18,043 nt of DNA from Zwartia sp. (GTDB lineage: Bacteria; Pseudomonadota; Gammaproteobacteria; Burkholderiales; Burkholderiaceae_B). This document shows positions 13,040 through 18,043 of this stretch, one piece after another. Position 1 is the first letter of the stretch. Each line of letters starts with the position of its first letter. The notes below the pieces were generated by a model, which was given only the letters and a program-made list of their open reading frames with translations, ran no database searches and had not been told where the DNA came from. A program made the position numbers and the translations under genes. The stretch covers positions 1-18,043 of the forward strand of contig JAURZO010000141.1 in the NCBI GenBank assembly GCA_030653405.1, read 5' to 3'.

Positions 13040-14113
13040 ATGTCAAATCCAGTTCAATTTCCACCTGTTTTTCATCAAGATCCGACTGCGCTTGACCTGA
13101 CTTCCCACAACACACTGGGTTTGCGGTGCCACGCTCAGCAGGTTCTGAGCGTCACGTCGCTTGAGCAATTGCCCGAGGTAACGCTGCGCGCTCGCCAGGC
13201 CCAATCAGTATTGGTGTTGGGAGGCGGCAGTAATGTGGTGCTTCCGGCAGAGCTGAAAGCACTTGTATTGAAAGTCCAGCTCAAAGGCATTCAAAACGTG
13301 ACGGTGGGGGAGCCGCTGACTGAAGGCAGTGATGGCGCGTGGCGGATCGATGTGGCTGCAGGCGAGAACTGGCACGAGTGGGTTGTGACGGCCACCAATG
13401 CGGGTTGGTTGGGTCTGGAAAATCTAGCTTTGATTCCGGGTTCGGTGGGTGCATCGCCCGTTCAGAATATTGGTGCCTATGGGGTCGAGCTGCAGGAGCG
13501 TATTGAGTCGGTGACGGCTTGGCACATTCCTGAAGGCAAAATGGTCACATTATCAAAGGTCGATTGTGCTTTCGCGTACCGAGATAGTCTTTTTAAACGA
13601 TCTCCGCAGGGTACTTGGCTGATCGTTTCAGTCAGGTTTTTATTGCCTAAAAAATGGAGCCCGATTTTGGGTTATCCAGATCTTCGAACACACCCGTTGC
13701 TGATAAACAAAGTGCCCGAGTCTGTGACGGCACAGCAGATTTTGCAAGCAGTGTGCGAGGTGCGGCGCGCCAAGCTGCCAGATCCAGCCATACTGGGCAA
13801 TGCAGGAAGTTTTTTTAAAAATCCGGTGATCTCGGCGGATCACTATCGTGTACTCAAAGATCAATTTGCCGATTTAGTAGCCTATCCGCAGCCAAACAAC
13901 ACTTTTAAGCTCGCTGCGGGCTGGATGATTGAGCGCTGCGGCTGGAAGGGCAAGCGTTTAGGCACCGTCGGCGTTCACGATCGCCAGGCCTTGGTGCTGG
14001 TCAATTACGGCGGTGCGCAAGCATCCGATATTCTCACACTCGCCCATGAAGTACGCGCGGCGGTCCACGCGCAGTTCAAAGTGGATTTGGAGATCGAACC
14101 TGTCGTGGTTTAG
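13040..14113 (+). CDS. murB: UDP-N-acetylenolpyruvoylglucosamine reductase
   Basis: MurB is the FAD- and NADPH-dependent cytoplasmic enzyme that reduces UDP-GlcNAc-enolpyruvate to UDP-MurNAc in peptidoglycan synthesis. The 357-residue protein is of the E. coli type (type I). It has HNTLGLRCHA at the start and VLGGGSNVV for FAD contact. Further motifs are LENLALIPGSVGASPVQNIGAYGVEL, FAYRDSLFK with the active-site Arg, GNAGSFFKNP with the proton-donor Ser, and a final DLEIEPVVV with the catalytic Glu. No ribosome site is evident before ATG 13040, and if the tentative promoter is right the leader is very short. It is transcribed alone, convergent with dapB. I see no clear terminator in the 75 bases between them. 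Confidence 0.96.
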   Translation: MSNPVQFPPVFHQDPTALDLTSHNTLGLRCHAQQVLSVTSLEQLPEVTLRARQAQSVLVLGGGSNVVLPAELKALVLKVQLKGIQNVTVGEPLTEGSDGAWRIDVAAGENWHEWVVTATNAGWLGLENLALIPGSVGASPVQNIGAYGVELQERIESVTAWHIPEGKMVTLSKVDCAFAYRDSLFKRSPQGTWLIVSVRFLLPKKWSPILGYPDLRTHPLLINKVPESVTAQQILQAVCEVRRAKLPDPAILGNAGSFFKNPVISADHYRVLKDQFADLVAYPQPNNTFKLAAGWMIERCGWKGKRLGTVGVHDRQALVLVNYGGAQASDILTLAHEVRAAVHAQFKVDLEIEPVVV

Positions 14114-14188
14114 ATTGACGCGTTCAGGGCTGACTTTTTCATGACCGTAACTACGCCCCAACTACACGTCCCAATCAATGCCGACTCA

Positions 14189-14983
14189 TCAGTTCAGACC
14201 AAGCACGGTCTGCATATCGAACAGGCCCGCGCTTTTGCTTTCCAGGAAGCGTGCCGCACGCAAGCTGCCTTCGGCATAGCCGGCTCGACTGCTTGAGCGA
14301 TGTGAAATCTCAATACGCTCGCCGGTGCCGCAGAAAAACACGGTGTGGTCACCGACGATATCGCCACCACGTACGACTGAAAAGCCAATTTCGCCTGTTT
14401 GACGTGGCCCCGTGTGGCCGTGACGCGTCCAGGTCGCGATCTCGTCAAGAGGCTTACCCCACGCATGGGCAATGGTCTCGCCCATCTTGAGCGCCGTACC
14501 AGACGGCGCATCGACTTTGTGTTTGTGGTGGGCTTCGAAGACCTCTACGTCATACCCCGAGTTGAGAATACGCGCAGCCATGTCGAGTAGTTTGAGTGTT
14601 GCGTTGACGCCGACACTCATATTGGGGGCGAACACAATTCCGATGCTTTCAGCGGCTTTGGTAATTGCGGCTTTGCCGGCATCATCAAAGCCCGTCGTGC
14701 CGATCACCATATTGACGCCATGTTCAACACATGCCTGCAGGTGCTGCAAAGAGCCCTCTGGCCGAGTGAAGTCGATCAGACAGTCGGCGTTTTTGATCGC
14801 GGAGAGCTGATCGGTGATCAGCACGCCACTGGGTTTGCCTAGAAACGCGCTGGCGTCTTGGCCCAACATCGGTGCGCCGGTGATGTCGAGCGCCACGGTC
14901 AGCTGAAGATCCGTTGATTGCGACACAGCTTCGATGAGCATGCGACCCATGCGACCACTGGCTCCGGCAATTGCAATTCTCAT
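14189..14983 (-). CDS. dapB: 4-hydroxy-tetrahydrodipicolinate reductase
   Basis: DapB reduces 4-hydroxy-tetrahydrodipicolinate with NAD(P)H in the lysine/diaminopimelate pathway, feeding cell-wall synthesis. The 264-residue protein has the dinucleotide-binding AGASGRMGR (6-14) and IGTTGFDD. FAPNMSVGVN follows, then the catalytic His/Lys block EAHHKHKVDAPSGTAL and RHGHTGPRQTGEIGF. Later are RGGDIVGDHTVFF and EISHRSSSRAGYAEGSLRAARFL. Length fits the family. An AAGAG ribosome site precedes ATG 14983. It starts 24 bases after the stop of bamE, so the two form an operon, an arrangement common in Burkholderiales. Confidence 0.97.
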   Translation of the reverse strand: MRIAIAGASGRMGRMLIEAVSQSTDLQLTVALDITGAPMLGQDASAFLGKPSGVLITDQLSAIKNADCLIDFTRPEGSLQHLQACVEHGVNMVIGTTGFDDAGKAAITKAAESIGIVFAPNMSVGVNATLKLLDMAARILNSGYDVEVFEAHHKHKVDAPSGTALKMGETIAHAWGKPLDEIATWTRHGHTGPRQTGEIGFSVVRGGDIVGDHTVFFCGTGERIEISHRSSSRAGYAEGSLRAARFLESKSAGLFDMQTVLGLN

Positions 14984-15007
14984 GATGAACTCTTGACTTG
15001 ATAAGGG

Positions 15008-15577
15008 TTAGTTCAAAGGGGCGGGTGCGTCATCTGGCGCGCCAGGGATCGCAGCAGGATCAGAGATGGATGTATCCCCGATGGTTTCACCCAGCGTCAA
15101 CCCGGGGGCGACTTGAATCGGTGCCCCTAAGCCAGCATCGTTGGCTTGTCGTTCTTTGAAAAGCGCATCTTTCGCTGCTTCACGCTTGGAAATGCCGACC
15201 TCCTCACGCGCGAGTTGGAAAGGCTGCAATTCGGGTTGCTCATCACCCCTCCAGCTGGCGAGCTGGCTACCTTCGAAGAAAACAGTGAGAACGCGCTCCT
15301 CTACCTTGCCGCTGCCGGAACGGTAGTAGTAGGGATAATCCCAGCGATTGGCATGCAGCGCACTCGTCAGAGTGGGGGTGCCGAGCGCGAAACGCACTTG
15401 CTCGCGAGACATGCCTGGACGCAGCAGAGAGACTTGCTCCTTGGTGATCCAGTTACCTTGTTGGACGCCGACTTTGTAGGGGAAGCCCCATTGGCTGGAC
15501 GTGCAGCCAGCAAGCGCCGCAAGAAGGAGTGCCGCTGCAAGGCCATTACGCAAAGGTGAGGTGTATTGACGTAGCAT
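15008..15577 (-). CDS. bamE: Outer-membrane assembly lipoprotein BamE (OmlA/SmpA)
   Basis: BamE is the small lipoprotein of the BAM complex, which inserts beta-barrel proteins into the outer membrane. The 189-residue precursor has a lipoprotein signal peptide ending in lipobox LAGC, with lipidated C25. The SmpA/OmlA domain follows (about 35-115): QQGNWITKEQVSLLRPGMSREQV, LGTPTLTSALHANRWDYPYYY and RVLTVFFEG. A C-terminal extension of about 75 residues (EEVGISKREAAKDALFKERQ, then a Pro/Ala/Asp-rich tail) goes beyond the E. coli protein but is usual in Burkholderiales. It is divergent from fur over a 160-bp spacer, upstream of dapB. Confidence 0.95.
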   Translation of the reverse strand: MLRQYTSPLRNGLAAALLLAALAGCTSSQWGFPYKVGVQQGNWITKEQVSLLRPGMSREQVRFALGTPTLTSALHANRWDYPYYYRSGSGKVEERVLTVFFEGSQLASWRGDEQPELQPFQLAREEVGISKREAAKDALFKERQANDAGLGAPIQVAPGLTLGETIGDTSISDPAAIPGAPDDAPAPLN

Positions 15578-15737
15578 AAACTTTGCGAACCTCTATTGGA
15601 GAGATGACCAAAGACGTTATCATAAAGGTTTACAGAGTCTGCGGCAGGGCTGTATGACCGATATGCGAGTTTTTTGGTGTTTGTTCACTTAAATGTGTCT
15701 AAAGGCACGGTCATAATTTTTAATCGACAGGATACAA

Positions 15738-16169
15738 GTGGATATCGATAACGATCAAAGTGATCTGAAAAATGTTGGTTTAAAAGCGACATTTCCGCGA
15801 TTAAAGGTGTTGGACATCTTTCGCAAGTCGGATCAGCGCCATTTAAGTGCGGAGGACGTTTATCGCGCCTTGATCAATGAAAAAATCGATATTGGTTTGG
15901 CAACGGTTTACCGCGTGTTGACGCAGTTTGAGCAGGCGGGCATTTTGGCCCGTAGCCAGTTTGATGGTGGCAAAGCGATTTTTGAGCTGAATGACGGTGA
16001 TCATCATGATCATCTGATCTGCACCCACTGCGGCGCAGTGACAGAGTTTACCGACGTGGAAATCGAAAAGCGGCAACATAAAATCGCTCGTGATAATGGT
16101 TTCACGCTCGAAAGCCACGCCATGGTGTTGTACGGCATTTGCAAGGGTTGTAATGGCACGACTAAATAA
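15738..16169 (+). CDS. fur: Ferric uptake regulator Fur
   Basis: This is a 143-residue Fe(II)-dependent repressor. The winged helix (about 12-85) includes LKATFPRLKVLDIFR and the recognition region IGLATVYRVLTQFEQAGI. The dimerisation and metal domain has the HHDHLICTHCG cluster (H89, H90, H92, C95, C98). A second cysteine pair (C135, C138 in ICKGC) completes the structural zinc site. It starts at GTG 15738, with AGGA upstream and no other start nearby. The head-to-head arrangement with bamE is typical of Beta- and Gammaproteobacteria. I see no good match to the 19-bp Fur box in the spacer, so autoregulation is not supported by sequence. Confidence 0.96.
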   Translation: MDIDNDQSDLKNVGLKATFPRLKVLDIFRKSDQRHLSAEDVYRALINEKIDIGLATVYRVLTQFEQAGILARSQFDGGKAIFELNDGDHHDHLICTHCGAVTEFTDVEIEKRQHKIARDNGFTLESHAMVLYGICKGCNGTTK

Positions 16170-16182
16170 TGGCTTCTCAATC

Positions 16183-16212
16183 TTGATCGGCTCTTAATTG
16201 ATCGGTTCTTAA
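16183..16212. repeat. 15-bp tandem duplication at the recN stop codon
   Basis: TTGATCGGCTCTTAA (16183-16197) is followed at once by TTGATCGGTTCTTAA (16198-16212), 14 of 15 identical. The second unit contains the recN stop codon (TAA on the - strand, 16209-16211), so the duplication extends only the untranslated end. Replication slippage is the simple explanation. Confidence 0.75.
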
Positions 16213-17852
16213 TTTTCCAGTAATTCTTGAGCGTGTTTGCGTGTAGTCGGTGTGATCTTGATGCCCCCCAGCATGCGCGCGACCTCCTCGATGCGCAAGT
16301 TCGGATCGAGCTTGGCAATGGTTGATTCAGTCAACCCTTTGGTCTGATGCTTACTCACCTGAAAATGATGCTGACCGCGCGCAGCGACTTGGGGGAGATG
16401 TGTCACACACAGCACTTGGTGGCGCAGACCAAGCTCTCGCAACAGATTGCCCACAACCTCGGCGACTGCGCCTCCGATCCCGCTGTCGACTTCGTCAAAA
16501 ATCAGCGTCGGTACACGTGCGGCCCGGCTGGCAATGACGGAAAGGGCTAAAGAAATCCTCGCTAACTCGCCGCCAGACGCGACTTTTGCCAAGGGCTTGG
16601 GCGAAGTGCCGGCGTGACCCGCCACTAAAAACTCCACAATGTCCTGACCTTGTGCCGAGGCGGGTCCCTCTGCAACTGTGATGTCGAACTGACCGCCTTC
16701 CATGGCGAGCGTCTGCATCGCCTTGGAAACCTGTTTGCTTAGGTCGAACGCGGCCTTTTTTCTCGCTGCGGTCAAGGCGCTGGCGTGCGCCTCGTAGTCC
16801 GTCTTGAGCTTGATCGCGGTTGCGCGCAGCGCCTCGACATCCGCAGAGGCAGATAACGTTTCTTGTTCGGCCCGTAAGTTTGCATGGAGTGCGTAAAGTT
16901 GTTCTGGTTCGGTTTTGAACTTGCGTGCCAGATCGAAAATATGGCGCATCCGCTCATCGACAATCGCCAAGCGCTCAGGATCGAGCTCGACGCGGGAGAG
17001 GTATGCGCTCAAGTCCGACACGGCTTCGCTGATCGAGATTCGGGCCGACTCAAGCGATTCGTGAACAGATTGAAGTGAAGCGTCATGACGCAGTAAATGT
17101 GAGATTTTTTGCAGTGCTGCAACGATCTGGTGATAGGCGGAGTCTTCGTTCTCATCAAGACCGGCGAGTGCTTGCGCGGCACCGTCAAGCAAAGACTGCG
17201 CATTGGCCAAGCGTGTTTGTTCTGTTGAGACTTCATCCCACTCGGTGGGACCTAAGCCCAGGCGATCAAGCTCGCCAAGCTGCCATTCCAGGCGTTCACG
17301 CGCGGCGGCCAGCGCGCTGGCATCTTGCTCGGTCAGTGCGAGCTGACGTTCGACTTTGCGCCAGGCACGCCAGGCTTGAACGACTTGTTGGCGCAGAGGT
17401 TGATGGTTGCCATGAGCGTCAACCATTTCGCGCTGACTCTCCGCTCGCAATAAGCTCTGGTGCGCGTGCTGGCCATGAATATCGACGAGATGCTCACCGA
17501 CTTCGCGTAGCTGGGTGATGGTGACCGCGGAGCCATTGATATAGCCGCGGCTGCGCCCTTGTGCGTCCACCACGCGACGTAAAACGAGCTCGTCAGCCGC
17601 GCTGAGGTCGTGTTCAGTCAACCACTGGGTGAGCCCCTCCGGCACATCGAACACCGCGCTGATCTCGGCGCGTGCGGCACCTTGGCGCAGCACCGATGAG
17701 TCAGCGCGTTCACCCAGGGCGAGGGCCAATGCGTCGATGAGGATGGATTTGCCGGCGCCTGTTTCACCCGAAAACACCGTGAAACCTGCTTCAAAGTTGA
17801 TTTCTGCTTCGGTCACGATCACGAAATCGCGGATCTGTAGTGCGCGCAGCAT
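16209..17852 (-). CDS. recN: DNA repair protein RecN
   Basis: RecN is an SMC-like ATPase that acts early in double-strand break repair. The 547-residue protein is close to E. coli RecN in length (553). It has an N-terminal Walker A GETGAGKS (29-36) and a Q-loop region (DIHGQHAHQ). A long helical arm region (about 165-380) forms the coiled coil. The C-terminal head has signature KVASGGELARISLAL, Walker B LIFDEVDSGIGG and VLCVTHLPQVA. It starts 3 bases after the nadK stop, so the two are co-transcribed, as in many Proteobacteria. I see no obvious LexA box, but the promoter would lie upstream of nadK outside the window. Confidence 0.97.
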   Translation of the reverse strand: MLRALQIRDFVIVTEAEINFEAGFTVFSGETGAGKSILIDALALALGERADSSVLRQGAARAEISAVFDVPEGLTQWLTEHDLSAADELVLRRVVDAQGRSRGYINGSAVTITQLREVGEHLVDIHGQHAHQSLLRAESQREMVDAHGNHQPLRQQVVQAWRAWRKVERQLALTEQDASALAAARERLEWQLGELDRLGLGPTEWDEVSTEQTRLANAQSLLDGAAQALAGLDENEDSAYHQIVAALQKISHLLRHDASLQSVHESLESARISISEAVSDLSAYLSRVELDPERLAIVDERMRHIFDLARKFKTEPEQLYALHANLRAEQETLSASADVEALRATAIKLKTDYEAHASALTAARKKAAFDLSKQVSKAMQTLAMEGGQFDITVAEGPASAQGQDIVEFLVAGHAGTSPKPLAKVASGGELARISLALSVIASRAARVPTLIFDEVDSGIGGAVAEVVGNLLRELGLRHQVLCVTHLPQVAARGQHHFQVSKHQTKGLTESTIAKLDPNLRIEEVARMLGGIKITPTTRKHAQELLEN

Positions 17853-17855
17853 GGG

Positions 17856-18043
17856 CTATTCCCCGTCGTTGCCCGACTGGGGAAGACGGTTCCAGTCGAG
17901 TTTGCGACGCAAGGTCGAAAAGAAGCTGTAACCGGCCGGGTGCAGAAAACGGATCGTATGTGGTGCGCGGCGCACAACAATCCGGTCGCCCGAAGTCAGA
18001 TCAGACCACGTTTGCATATCGAAGTGCACGCTTGCGCCGAGCT
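17856..18043 (-). CDS. nadK: NAD kinase, C-terminal part (runs off the right edge)
   Basis: The - strand frame entering at 18043 gives about 62 residues to a TAG at 17856-17858. It reads VHFDMQTWSDLTSGDRIVVRRAP, then HTIRFLHPAGYSFFSTLRRKLDWNRLP. This is the standard C-terminus of proteobacterial NAD kinase, where the GDRI strand and LHP.GY.....LR.KL.W block are diagnostic. NadK phosphorylates NAD to NADP. Placement just before recN (3-base gap) agrees with the usual nadK-recN operon. The catalytic GGDG motif lies outside the window. Confidence 0.9.
   Translation of the reverse strand, partial: LGASVHFDMQTWSDLTSGDRIVVRRAPHTIRFLHPAGYSFFSTLRRKLDWNRLPQSGNDGE

Noticed and set aside
15578..15737. 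Fur box in the fur-bamE spacer
   Set aside because: I looked for the GATAATGATAATCATTATC pattern and found only scattered AT-rich matches with no convincing dyad.
1..18043. Hidden defence, toxin-antitoxin, secretion or mobile system
   Set aside because: Every long coding stretch is accounted for by a recognised or conserved gene. No transposase, integrase, toxin-like small pair or terminal repeats were seen.

Overview
The window reads as a chromosomal segment of a betaproteobacterium of the order Burkholderiales, most like the Alcaligenaceae. This is judged from protein resemblance only. The clues are a Burkholderiales-type phasin, an orphan Bug-type (TctC) periplasmic binding protein, paired Bpt and Aat aminoacyl transferases, and the nadK-recN / fur / bamE-dapB neighbourhood. 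Nearly all of the sequence is ordinary core genome. I see no insertion sequence, prophage, CRISPR array or recognisable defence island.

Layout. Positions 1-1922 (+ strand) hold the tail of an unidentified gene, a stand-alone MoCF/CinA-N-domain protein and an IclR-family regulator with a 29-bp near-palindrome just before its first start codon. Positions 1923-2850 hold the polyhydroxyalkanoate granule phasin gene, with a strong sigma70-like promoter, two TGCAACAAAA boxes, a triple 13-bp tandem repeat in the leader, and a terminator. Positions 2851-5915 (- strand) carry a two-gene signalling operon: a soluble hybrid histidine kinase translationally coupled (ATGA overlap) to a REC-GGDEF-EAL protein. 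Its GGDEF motif is degenerate and its EAL site is intact.

Positions 6188-11691 (- strand) form a likely co-directional unit: tRNA-Cys, an MFS transporter, a conserved protein of unknown function, a zinc-ribbon Nudix hydrolase, aat, bpt (ate) and pyrD, ending in a strong terminator. Aat and Bpt together make the bacterial Leu/Phe N-degron branch. Positions 11847-12975 hold an orphan Bug solute-binding protein (+) and tRNA-Gly(GCC) (-), which converge on one hairpin terminator. Positions 13040-18043 hold murB (+) facing dapB and bamE (-), then fur (+) divergent from bamE and facing recN and the 3' end of nadK (-).

The most interesting signals are regulatory. They are the repeat-rich phasin promoter and leader, which shares a GCAACAA core with the palindrome in front of the IclR-family gene, and the kinase/EAL pair as a likely c-di-GMP-degrading output. 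I found no convincing undescribed multi-gene system.
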